DNA of 64,000 nt, from NCBI RefSeq assembly GCF_910586915.1, contig NZ_CAJULN010000010.1:1-64000 (forward strand). Reading direction: 5' to 3'. Positions 22,767-31,148 of the stretch are shown in pieces. The position numbers and the translations under genes were made by a program. The stretch comes from an uncultured Bacteroides sp. GTDB taxonomy: Bacteria > Bacteroidota > Bacteroidia > Bacteroidales > Bacteroidaceae. The number at the start of each line of letters is the position of its first letter. The first letter of the stretch is position 1. A model generated the notes under the pieces. The model was not told the origin of the DNA. It worked only from the letters and a program-made list of their open reading frames with translations, and made no database searches.

Positions 22767-25583
22767 TCACTTTGACTGGAACGTCAGGTCTATCACATAC
22801 GACTCCTTAAACATCTTCTTTGCAAACTTGCGGATGTCGGCAGGCGTCAACCGCTCCAATATCCTGTCAAAATTTTCGGGGGCGGTGATGTCGATACCTT
22901 CCGTATAATAAGCGGCAAGGGCAGCCATCCAATATGCGTCAGAGTTTCTCGACTGTTCGTCGTTTTTCCGCAGATTGGCAACCACCTTTGCAAACTCATC
23001 CTGCCCAGGTGCCTCTTCGGCAAGACGTTCCGTTTCGGCGTGTACCAACGACTTCAAATGGGCTTCCCGCTCAGGCGCGCAGTCGAATATCATGGTAAAA
23101 GAGTAACGCGATTCGGGAAGACGGGACGAAGTAGCATTGATATTGATTCCATATGTGCCTCCCTCCTTCTCGCGGATGTTTTCCGTATAGCGCAACTGCA
23201 AGATGCCGCGCAACAGGCTTTGGCAAATGTTATGGTAAGGTGTATTTTCCAACTTCGTTGAAAAATTGGTGACAACAGTGGCTTTCGGGGTCTCCCAGTT
23301 GAGCCGGATGTTTTTCACTACCTTCCCCTTTGCCGGCAATTCGCGGTGCAGAGTACGCTTCTCTTTGCGGTGCTCGGAGCGCAAAGAACCGATGTATTTC
23401 TCCACCATCTGACGGGCGTTTTCCTCCTTCAGATTACCCATGATAAAGAATACGAAATCGCTGGCGTCCTTGATACGGTCGGAATAGACATATTTCAATC
23501 TTTCCAACGTAATCTTATCCAAGTATGCTTTATTGAAAGCCGGGAAACGGGGACTGTAATTGTGCAAAATCTGTTGGAGCGAATCCCGCATCACCGTCTG
23601 CGGCTGTCCGGCATACTGCTGCAACGCTGCATAGTTGCGCTGCATCAGCGTGGCAAACAATGCTTCGTCGAACCGGGGTTTCTCGAAACGTAGGTAAATC
23701 AACTGCATGAGCGTCTCGAAATCTTCCGCGACAGAGGAGCCGCCTATCGCCTCATCCCATGGAGTGATGTTCACTTTGCATCCCACCCGCTTACCGGTCA
23801 ACAGTGTCCGCAGTTCGTCGGGCGTAAAGTCGCCCACGCCGAACGAAGATACCATCGTTGCGGCATTCTCGGCTGCGGGAAGCAAGTCGATATCCTCGTA
23901 GACAGAGGTTCCGCCGTTGCTATAGGAGGAAACAAGGATTTTATTGCTCGCACTATGGCGGAACACCACGCGGGCACCATTCTGTAAAGTCCACTCTACG
24001 GCGCCAAAACGCTCCAGGGGACGCACCTTCACAATCTGTCCGCCCTGCAGCTCTGCATCATCCAGCAGTTTGCGCTGAACGCCCGAAGGGGTATTCACCG
24101 CATAAGGACGAATCTGACTGGAGTGCTCCACGCGCTCCATGATAGCCGTCATATCCTCGCGCGACAAATGTTTCTCTTTGGCTGAGCCCACTACCAGCAA
24201 TGTCCGGTTTATCGGGCTGTTCCACTTCTTCGCCCTGTCAGAAACCTCCTCTACCCTAATGTCGGCAACAAGGCGTTTCACCCAACGGTAATAGTCGGAG
24301 GGACTGAGCAGCGGTCGTCCTTCCAGAAAATGTCCCTGTATCTCTTGCGCATAACGGCTGTTTGCCTTACCCCGCCTGCGACCGTTCTCCAGTGCCGTGA
24401 GCATATCTTTCTTGGCGCGCTCCAGTTCTTCGGGCGTGAAGCCGTAGCGTTTCACCCGTTCATTCTCGGTCATTGCCGCTTCCCATGCTGCGGCTTCCTG
24501 TCCGGGACGGGGAGATACATTGACATTGTATGCACAATATCCGCGTACCAAATCTCCGTAGGCAATCTCCGCATGACGGAACGGAGCGTCCGGACGACGT
24601 GCCAATTCCGCAATGCGCGTCCGCATCATCGAATTAAAGAACGAGATAATCAGACTCTCGCGCAGATAAGCCACGCGATTGCGTTCGCACGCCGGGGTGT
24701 CGTTCAGCCGGATGGACAGCCCCAACGAAGAGCGGGCGGCTTCCTTGTCCGTTGCCAGCACGTAGCGGGGCGTATCGTTGTCGGGTATCGAAAAGAACGG
24801 ACGCGGCTCCGGATTCTTCACAGCGGGAATGGCGGCAAAGAGCGTCTTCACCTTTTCTTCCATCCGGCGCGCATCGAAATCGCCCACAATGGCAATCGCT
24901 TCCAAATCGGTGCGATACCATCGGTGATAGAAGTCGCGCAACGACTGTGGAGCAAAGTGCTGAATGACGTCCAACGTTCCGATGACATCCCTGTCGGCAT
25001 ACCGTGAGCCTTGATAGAGCACCTGGTTTGTCTTTTCCTGCATCCGCACCGCCGACGTTCGGCGGGTGCGCCACTCTTCGACAATCACCTTGCGTTCTGC
25101 GTCAATCTCTTTCTCTTCCAACGACAGGTAGTAAGACCAGTCGTGCAGTATCAACAGGCAGGTGTCCAGCAAAGATTCGCTTTGCGTAGGCACGTCAGTG
25201 AGTTGGTAAACTGTCTCGTTGTGCGACGTATAGGCGTTGATATTGCTCCCGAACGCCACACCGTGTTTCTCCAGTCCCGAGATAATACCTTTACCGGGAA
25301 AATGCTTCGTTCCCTGAAAAGCCATATGCTCCAGGAAATGCGCCAATCCGTTCTGCTCATCCGTCTCCAACAGCGAACCGGCATTGCGAATCAGGTAGAA
25401 GCCTGCACGGCGGGGCTGGTCGCCGTTGTGGCGGATATAATAGGTAATCCCGTTAGGCAGCCTGCCTATGAGCACCGCCGAGTCGACAGGCAGCGTCTCT
25501 TGCCCGCCAACCACCGCCGACTGTGCGCGTGCAGCGGTCAGTGAGGCCAAACAAATACATATGTATGCGATTATTTTCTTCAT
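22767..25583 (-). CDS. M16 (pitrilysin/insulinase) family metallopeptidase
   Basis: A 938-residue exported zinc protease that typically degrades peptides inside a closed chamber. Signal peptide MKKIIAYICICLASLTAARAQ; ATG 25583 is used because the longer frame adds eight residues before it. The N-terminal M16 domain has the inverted zinc motif HFLEH at 82-86, with a third ligand likely Glu163 in DAERKVIVEEW, 77 residues downstream as in pitrilysin. An M16_C domain and a second, non-zinc M16 half follow (YSNGGTSVYEDIDLLPAAENA onward). Last gene of the SusC-led operon, 32 bases after a TlpA gene, so it probably finishes digestion of imported peptides in the periplasm. Confidence 0.93.
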   Translation of the reverse strand: MKKIIAYICICLASLTAARAQSAVVGGQETLPVDSAVLIGRLPNGITYYIRHNGDQPRRAGFYLIRNAGSLLETDEQNGLAHFLEHMAFQGTKHFPGKGIISGLEKHGVAFGSNINAYTSHNETVYQLTDVPTQSESLLDTCLLILHDWSYYLSLEEKEIDAERKVIVEEWRTRRTSAVRMQEKTNQVLYQGSRYADRDVIGTLDVIQHFAPQSLRDFYHRWYRTDLEAIAIVGDFDARRMEEKVKTLFAAIPAVKNPEPRPFFSIPDNDTPRYVLATDKEAARSSLGLSIRLNDTPACERNRVAYLRESLIISFFNSMMRTRIAELARRPDAPFRHAEIAYGDLVRGYCAYNVNVSPRPGQEAAAWEAAMTENERVKRYGFTPEELERAKKDMLTALENGRRRGKANSRYAQEIQGHFLEGRPLLSPSDYYRWVKRLVADIRVEEVSDRAKKWNSPINRTLLVVGSAKEKHLSREDMTAIMERVEHSSQIRPYAVNTPSGVQRKLLDDAELQGGQIVKVRPLERFGAVEWTLQNGARVVFRHSASNKILVSSYSNGGTSVYEDIDLLPAAENAATMVSSFGVGDFTPDELRTLLTGKRVGCKVNITPWDEAIGGSSVAEDFETLMQLIYLRFEKPRFDEALFATLMQRNYAALQQYAGQPQTVMRDSLQQILHNYSPRFPAFNKAYLDKITLERLKYVYSDRIKDASDFVFFIMGNLKEENARQMVEKYIGSLRSEHRKEKRTLHRELPAKGKVVKNIRLNWETPKATVVTNFSTKLENTPYHNICQSLLRGILQLRYTENIREKEGGTYGININATSSRLPESRYSFTMIFDCAPEREAHLKSLVHAETERLAEEAPGQDEFAKVVANLRKNDEQSRNSDAYWMAALAAYYTEGIDITAPENFDRILERLTPADIRKFAKKMFKESYVIDLTFQSK

Positions 25584-25615
25584 GAAATTGTCTTTTGGGG
25601 TGTGCACGAAGATGC

Positions 25616-26863
25616 TTATTTCTTCTCCTCTTCCTTGCCGTCACCTTCGCCGAAAGCGGGGGCACCTGCTAAAATCTGCTTCACGCGGCTTACCATTTCC
25701 TCGCCGCGCAGGGAGAAGGAAATGACTCTTCCTTCGGGGTCGATCAGGATGGTCTTGGGCACTGCCGTCACTCCCAGCATACGGGCGGCGGGCGAACTCC
25801 ATCCCAAGAGGTCGGAAGCGTGCGTCCACTCCTCCTTGTCCATCTGATGCGTGCGGATGGCGTTCTTCCAGTCCTTCTCCTTGTTGTCCAAAGAGAAGCT
25901 GACAATCACAAAGCGGTCTCGGTCGGCCTGTGTTTCATTGTACAACTGTATGAGGTAGGGAATCTCCCGGCGGCAGGGGCCGCACCACGAAGCCCAAAAG
26001 TCCAGCAACACATATTTTCCTTTGAAATCTTCCAGCGTCTTGCGCCCGCCTTCAGCAAGAGGAAGCGTGATGTCGGGCAACTCGCCGCCTACTTTCAACT
26101 CCTGCGCACGCACTACGTTGCTGAACGAGCGGTAATACGGGTGCTTCTTCAACTTAGGCGACAAGGATTTCAGCATACGCTGCACATAGGCCTTGCTCAA
26201 TGTCGGATAAACCTCTTTCTCCAGCATCAAAGGCACCAACGGCGAATCGTTGTGTTCGAGCAGAAAACGGAGTTGCGCTGCAGAAGCGGAAACCATTGCC
26301 GCCGCGCCGACACTTATCCACTCTTCCTGATTTTCGGGACGGCTCATCCATTGCTTGAACGACTCTCCATGTTTCTCCTGCCACACGTTCAAGGTGTCGG
26401 TCTGCTCCTTGATACAAAGCCGACGGATTTCCTTATACTGGTTGTACAGGTCGTTGGTCGGCGTTCCCTTTGCCATTCCTCCTGCGGGAAAAGCGGCATC
26501 CGGAATGCGCACTTCCACTGTGCCCGGCTCCACAAACAGTTGCACGTTGCCGTTGTCGAAACCAGTCAGAAAATAAAGCAATTCCGGCTCACCCTGTTTC
26601 AGAGAACGTGTAAAGGTGAAAGTACCGTTCACCGGCTTCACGGAATCGACATTAATCATGCGTTCGTACTCGTCCATCTGCGTCAGGTAAATCTTCTGTA
26701 TCCGTTGCGGCGTATGGCGCAGCGAATCTTTCAGCATACGTCCTTTGATGACACACGTATTCTCTTGTGCCTGCACCCCGCCCATACAGGCTACCAGGCA
26801 GGCTGCGGCTATATAACACTTGCGTAACATTCTCTTGCTTCTTTTTATTCGTTTCTTATTCAT
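25616..26863 (-). CDS. TlpA-like thioredoxin with DUF4369 domain (first of three)
   Basis: A 415-residue periplasmic thiol-disulfide oxidoreductase. After a basic N-terminus and signal peptide (LRKCYIAAACLVACMGGVQAQ) comes a DUF4369 beta-domain (VIKGRML...GTFTFTRSLKQGEPELLYF), a helical middle, and a C-terminal thioredoxin domain with the redox site FWASWCGPCRREIPYL. ATG 26863 overlaps the stop of the preceding TlpA gene by 8 bases (ATGAATAA), so the genes are translationally coupled. It ends with an unusual acidic/lysine tail (EGDGKEEEKK). Confidence 0.9.
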   Translation of the reverse strand: MNKKRIKRSKRMLRKCYIAAACLVACMGGVQAQENTCVIKGRMLKDSLRHTPQRIQKIYLTQMDEYERMINVDSVKPVNGTFTFTRSLKQGEPELLYFLTGFDNGNVQLFVEPGTVEVRIPDAAFPAGGMAKGTPTNDLYNQYKEIRRLCIKEQTDTLNVWQEKHGESFKQWMSRPENQEEWISVGAAAMVSASAAQLRFLLEHNDSPLVPLMLEKEVYPTLSKAYVQRMLKSLSPKLKKHPYYRSFSNVVRAQELKVGGELPDITLPLAEGGRKTLEDFKGKYVLLDFWASWCGPCRREIPYLIQLYNETQADRDRFVIVSFSLDNKEKDWKNAIRTHQMDKEEWTHASDLLGWSSPAARMLGVTAVPKTILIDPEGRVISFSLRGEEMVSRVKQILAGAPAFGEGDGKEEEKK

Positions 26864-28025
26864 ACGTCTCCACTCCCTCAATAATTCGCTTCACCTTGTT
26901 GAGCATCTCTTCGCCACGCAGATTGAAAGCCACCACTTCTCCTTTCGGATTCAGCAGAACCGTGTGAGGCACTCCCTGCACGTTGAACAGCGACACAGCA
27001 TCGGACGACCATCCTTTCAAGGTAGAAAAGTGAATCCAGTTCTTGTGTTTCAACTCATTCTTTTCGATGCTGTTCACCCAATCCCGTTCCTTGCTGTCGA
27101 TAGAGTAGCTGAGTATCACAAATTTATCGTTTGCTTCCGAAGCTGTCATCGCCTGCTTCAAATAAGGAAATTCGCGACGGCACGGTCCGCACCACGAAGC
27201 CCAGATATCCAACAGTACATATTTTCCTTTATAGTCGGAAAGGGATATCTCCTTGCCTTCCGGCGTCACTCCTGCGATGTCAGGCGCGGGCGAACCTACC
27301 TTGAGGTTGCTTGCCTTGATTTTATTCTCCAGTTCACGATAGACGGGATGCTGTCTCAGTCGCGGAGAGACGGCACGCAGCAACATACGTTCGACCGTTT
27401 TCGGCTGGAACAGATGGTAGCTGTCGTGCTTGATGATAAACAAAGCCGCTTCGTTGTCGAGGTGATTGCGCAGGTATTCCAGCGCCACCACTTTCTGCAT
27501 CACGGTGTTTATATTGAACACGGAACCCTGATAGTCCATCTGTTGCTCTAGATTGTTCTTCACCTCTTCGGGCAGCGAATTGAACAGATTGTTCATGCGG
27601 ACTTTCGAATCCTGCACATCTTTTGCACGCACCGCATAGTAGCCGTTCATCACATCGTTGCAAGGCGTACCGCTTACCTTTGCCGACACGGGATAGTGGG
27701 CATCAAACGGCTGCACCGTGATGTTGCCCGGCTCGAGCAATAACTGCACGCTTCCGTTATCGAATCCGGAGAGATAGGCGGCCTCCACAAAGCGGGGAGC
27801 CTTGCCCTCGAAGCGGAAGGTCTTATTCTTTACAACGGCAGAATCCAGTCTGACTTCCTTGCCGTCGGACTGGCACGCCAGATAAATCATGCGGACCGCT
27901 TGCGGAGTGAAGCGCAACGAATCGCGTGTCATCTCACCAGTAATGACATACTTGCCGCCGTCTTGTGCCAGGCAACCGACACCTGCCAACATCCCAACGG
28001 CAACCGAAACTATTATTCTTCTCAT
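26856..28025 (-). CDS. TlpA-like thioredoxin with DUF4369 domain (second of three)
   Basis: A 389-residue paralogue of its neighbours: signal peptide ending GCLAQ, DUF4369 domain (YVITGEMTRDSLRFTPQAVRMIYL, closely resembling the matching region of the first copy), helical linker, and a thioredoxin domain with the active site IWASWCGPCRREFPYLK. Residues around the active site and the C-terminal LNPKGEVVAFNLRGEEMLNKVKRI are nearly shared with the first copy, pointing to tandem duplication. Confidence 0.9.
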   Translation of the reverse strand: MRRIIVSVAVGMLAGVGCLAQDGGKYVITGEMTRDSLRFTPQAVRMIYLACQSDGKEVRLDSAVVKNKTFRFEGKAPRFVEAAYLSGFDNGSVQLLLEPGNITVQPFDAHYPVSAKVSGTPCNDVMNGYYAVRAKDVQDSKVRMNNLFNSLPEEVKNNLEQQMDYQGSVFNINTVMQKVVALEYLRNHLDNEAALFIIKHDSYHLFQPKTVERMLLRAVSPRLRQHPVYRELENKIKASNLKVGSPAPDIAGVTPEGKEISLSDYKGKYVLLDIWASWCGPCRREFPYLKQAMTASEANDKFVILSYSIDSKERDWVNSIEKNELKHKNWIHFSTLKGWSSDAVSLFNVQGVPHTVLLNPKGEVVAFNLRGEEMLNKVKRIIEGVETYE

Positions 28026-28076
28026 ATAAAAATGAATACTTTATCTGTTTTAATTAAAAAGCAACCGAAGAAACGG

Positions 28077-29174
28077 TTACTTTAAGTTATCTTCCAAGTA
28101 TTTAGCCAGTTTTTCTCCTCTCAGATTGGTGGCGACAATGCGGTTTTCCTCGTTGAGAACAAAGATGGCGGGAACGGCGCTCACACTGTAAAGCCGTGCC
28201 ACATCGCATTTCCATCCTTTCAATGAGGAGACGTTTATCCACGTCAGCCCGTCTTTGGCAATGGCATCCTTCCAACGTTCCGGCTTGTCGTCGAGCGAGA
28301 CGCTGATAATCTCCAGCCCCTTGTCGTGATACTCCTCGTAAGCCTTTTTCAGAGCGGGATTGTTCAGGCGGCATGGTCCGCACCACGAAGCCCAGAAATC
28401 AAGAATCTTCACCTTTCCTGCCACCTTGCTCAGCGTCACTTCCTTGCCTTCCGGAGTACTCAGCGTAAAGTCGGGGGCAAGTCTCCCCTTCTCCGTCTGC
28501 TCCATCCGTTCATAACGCTCTTTCAAAATACGGCCACTGGGCGTCTGCCTGGCACCTTCGCCCAACGATTCGTACATCTTACGGCTCTGCTCGGCGCCCG
28601 CATCGCGCATCTGTGCATTTTCCAGATAAGTATGCGCCGTAATCAGGTCGTCGTGCTGTCCCAAAAAGTCGTAAGTCTCTTTTCTTGCCTGTTGCTCCAA
28701 AAGCTGAATCGAATCGTTCAGCGCACTGGCACTTCTGAATTTATTTTCAGCAACCAACGTCTGGTGTCTTTGCTTCATTGCGCTTATCTTCTGGCGCTGC
28801 TCGGTGGAATACTTCAAGTATCCCGTCCAGGCGTCCTGTAACTTGCCGCCCCGGATGTAGGCCTCCCGCCCATTGGTAAGCAAAGCAGTGTACGAGCCGC
28901 CCGGCTCTGCCATGAAGGGGAATCCTCCCGAATAGTTCTCTACAACGATATGTGCCACCACCGGTTCGTCACACTTACCCTCCAACACAAAATCGGGGGC
29001 TTGGAAAAGGGCAGTGCCCAGCGTATCCACCCGTTTTTCGGAAACCGGAGCCAGCATATACAGGCGCCCCGATTCCACTCCTTTAATCTGTCCTTTCACA
29101 GTCACATTGTTCTGTGCATATGACATATGTCCGCAACTTGCCAAAAGCAACGTTGCCATTAATGTATTTTTCAT
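28077..29174 (-). CDS. TlpA-like thioredoxin with DUF4369 domain (third of three)
   Basis: A 365-residue periplasmic oxidoreductase with signal peptide MKNTLMATLLLASCGHMSYAQ (a lipobox-like LLASC is also present, so lipid anchoring is possible). It has a DUF4369 domain (VTVKGQIKGVESGRLYML) and a thioredoxin domain with the site FWASWCGPCRLNNPALK. It is more divergent than the other two, which suggests an older duplication or a different client. Seven bases after the DUF4369-like gene, 51 before the second TlpA gene. Confidence 0.9.
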   Translation of the reverse strand: MKNTLMATLLLASCGHMSYAQNNVTVKGQIKGVESGRLYMLAPVSEKRVDTLGTALFQAPDFVLEGKCDEPVVAHIVVENYSGGFPFMAEPGGSYTALLTNGREAYIRGGKLQDAWTGYLKYSTEQRQKISAMKQRHQTLVAENKFRSASALNDSIQLLEQQARKETYDFLGQHDDLITAHTYLENAQMRDAGAEQSRKMYESLGEGARQTPSGRILKERYERMEQTEKGRLAPDFTLSTPEGKEVTLSKVAGKVKILDFWASWCGPCRLNNPALKKAYEEYHDKGLEIISVSLDDKPERWKDAIAKDGLTWINVSSLKGWKCDVARLYSVSAVPAIFVLNEENRIVATNLRGEKLAKYLEDNLK

Positions 29175-29181
29175 TCTCTAT

Positions 29182-30168
29182 TTATTGCAAAAGTGTTTCT
29201 ATAATACGTATATATTCCTTGTTCCGGTTGTATTTCTTCTTATACTCCTTCACTACATCATCTATGCGGTCGAGATTCTTTCCGCTACGGATAAAGTTGC
29301 AGATAATCGTATAAAGCACCACATCCCTTACATCGCCTGTATAGAATGCAGCATACGCGCGGTATCCCTCTTCGAAGGAAGCGGGGCGCGTATAGGTTGC
29401 GCCCGACTCGTGCGCCTTCTTCTCGTTGACGAAGAACATATAGCGCATCAGCATCCCGATATAATCCTGAGACAGCAAGGCGTTCTTGTCCGTGCGCAGG
29501 CTGTATCCGTCCATCACCGACCAGTAATCGCCGATTTCCTGTTTCTCAATCGGCAAACGGCGGGTTTCAGCATACATCACCGGATATTCCATAAACGAAT
29601 TATATACGCTTCCTTCGATGTCTGCCAAGACATAGCTGCTCACTTCGGGACGAATCTCCTTGCCGGCTTTTTCCAACAACTTGCGGCTCTGCTCCAACAG
29701 CATCCGTGATGCTTCGAAACGTTCTTTCGGCTTCACATCTACGGCGATGCAGGCAAGAAGCTGCGATTTATAGCGCATGGTACGTTTCAACTGTTCGATG
29801 TCGCGCAGCAGGCGGTTTTGCGCCACCGCTTCTGCTGTTCCGCTGAACTCTACAGACTGCACCTGCTTGCCTTCGTAACGAAGGTTGACGTGCAGGCTGT
29901 CGCCCGGCATCAGCAAAACAGTTGTCCTGCCGTTGATGGCAAACGTCACCATCCGGTCTGTATCAAACGAGTAAATATGCTCCTCACCGGGATTGGTATG
30001 GAACTCCTGCCGGAGCAACGGGGTCTGGAAACAGTCAAAATAGACCATCTCTGCCCGATAACCGTAGATTTCGGCACTTAACACAGTTTTCTTAGCTTGT
30101 ACTGTCTCCCATGCTACACTACACAACAGACAAACACATCCTATTAAAATTCTTCTTATCATATACAT
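29182..30168 (-). CDS. Exported protein like a TlpA without its thioredoxin domain
   Basis: A 328-residue periplasmic protein with a signal peptide (MIRRILIGCVCLLCSVAWETVQA). The N-terminal ~110 residues resemble the DUF4369-type beta-domain of the neighbouring TlpA proteins (EIYGYRAEMVYFDCFQTPLLRQEF, then VLLMPGDSLHVNL). The rest is helical. The chain stops where a thioredoxin domain would begin, and no CxxC is present, so it cannot be a redox enzyme by that mechanism. It may be a companion or client-binding protein. Confidence 0.65.
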   Translation of the reverse strand: MYMIRRILIGCVCLLCSVAWETVQAKKTVLSAEIYGYRAEMVYFDCFQTPLLRQEFHTNPGEEHIYSFDTDRMVTFAINGRTTVLLMPGDSLHVNLRYEGKQVQSVEFSGTAEAVAQNRLLRDIEQLKRTMRYKSQLLACIAVDVKPKERFEASRMLLEQSRKLLEKAGKEIRPEVSSYVLADIEGSVYNSFMEYPVMYAETRRLPIEKQEIGDYWSVMDGYSLRTDKNALLSQDYIGMLMRYMFFVNEKKAHESGATYTRPASFEEGYRAYAAFYTGDVRDVVLYTIICNFIRSGKNLDRIDDVVKEYKKKYNRNKEYIRIIETLLQ

Positions 30169-30202
30169 TAATCTATTCGTTATTTCTTGGTTCAGACTCA
30201 GT

Positions 30203-31144
30203 TCAGAAGGCTACCCCCAACGACACCTGCCATGTATTCTTGAGGAAGCTGTTTTTCTCAGGAATAATAAAGGCAAAGTCGGCACGTAGCATACTGTAAT
30301 GCGCGCCGCAGCCGATGGTGCCATAGCGTTGCATACGGTTGTTTTCTTCTCCATAGTGGTATCCGCCGCGTACGGAAAACAACTTGAACGCCGTGTATTC
30401 CGCTCCGACGGCACTCTCCCAGCAACCGCCAGGCCATACGCGGTAGCCCACTTCGAGCGTGCCTTGCAGACGGTGGTTGTCGTTGAATGCATAGTCGACA
30501 CCTCCTCCGGCATTCACTTTGGCAGGCTGCTTATACTTACCGTATCCGTAATCCATTTTCGTACCGAAGTTGGAAGCCTGCAAACCCAAGTTCCAACGGG
30601 CGTCGTCGTTGTTGCGCCAGGCCTGTTGGTAATAGACACCGAGATCGAAAGCCACCCCGTTCGCCACCGCATTGTCAAAAAGAGCGGAACGTACGAAACG
30701 TGCCGTTGCACCTACGGACAGTCCTTCGGTGAGCTTGCGTGCATATCCCAAGTCAATGCTCCAGTCCTTGGGGGTATAGACCGCACCCGCGCGCTCCACT
30801 TCCGGACGGTTGATGTAGCGGAAACCCGCCTGGATTCCCTGCTTGTCGTCCAACTGGTAATGGCCTGCCAAAGCGTGCAGATTGCTGCCCGAAGCCAATT
30901 CGCGCATCCAGGGCGTAAAACTGTAGGCCACTTCCGCCTTCTGGTCCGAGAAAACATTCTTGGCAGCATTTCTCCAAATGGAGAATGCGTTTGCCGAAGA
31001 AGCCACCCCACTGTTAGCCATTCCTACACCGCGCACATCGGGCGTCAGTTCGGGAAACAAAGCCGCTCCGTTATCACCCTGTCCAAAGGTAGCGGTTGCT
31101 CCGCACAAGAGCAACATCATCAAGCCATATCTTATATTTTTCAT
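30203..31144 (-). CDS. PorV/PorQ-like outer-membrane beta-barrel
   Basis: A 313-residue outer-membrane protein with signal peptide MKNIRYGLMMLLLCGATATFGQ. It has the UPF0164/PorV-PorQ hallmark just after the signal (ELTPDVRGVGMANSGVASSANAFSIWRNAA), then alternating beta strands and a terminal aromatic residue (QVSLGVAF). PorV and PorQ receive and process cargo of the type IX secretion system. The gene starts four bases after the S8 protease stop, pairing it with a protein that has a sorting-signal-like C-terminus. A full secretion system is not visible in the window. Confidence 0.8.
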   Translation of the reverse strand: MKNIRYGLMMLLLCGATATFGQGDNGAALFPELTPDVRGVGMANSGVASSANAFSIWRNAAKNVFSDQKAEVAYSFTPWMRELASGSNLHALAGHYQLDDKQGIQAGFRYINRPEVERAGAVYTPKDWSIDLGYARKLTEGLSVGATARFVRSALFDNAVANGVAFDLGVYYQQAWRNNDDARWNLGLQASNFGTKMDYGYGKYKQPAKVNAGGGVDYAFNDNHRLQGTLEVGYRVWPGGCWESAVGAEYTAFKLFSVRGGYHYGEENNRMQRYGTIGCGAHYSMLRADFAFIIPEKNSFLKNTWQVSLGVAF

Positions 31145-31148
31145 ACTC

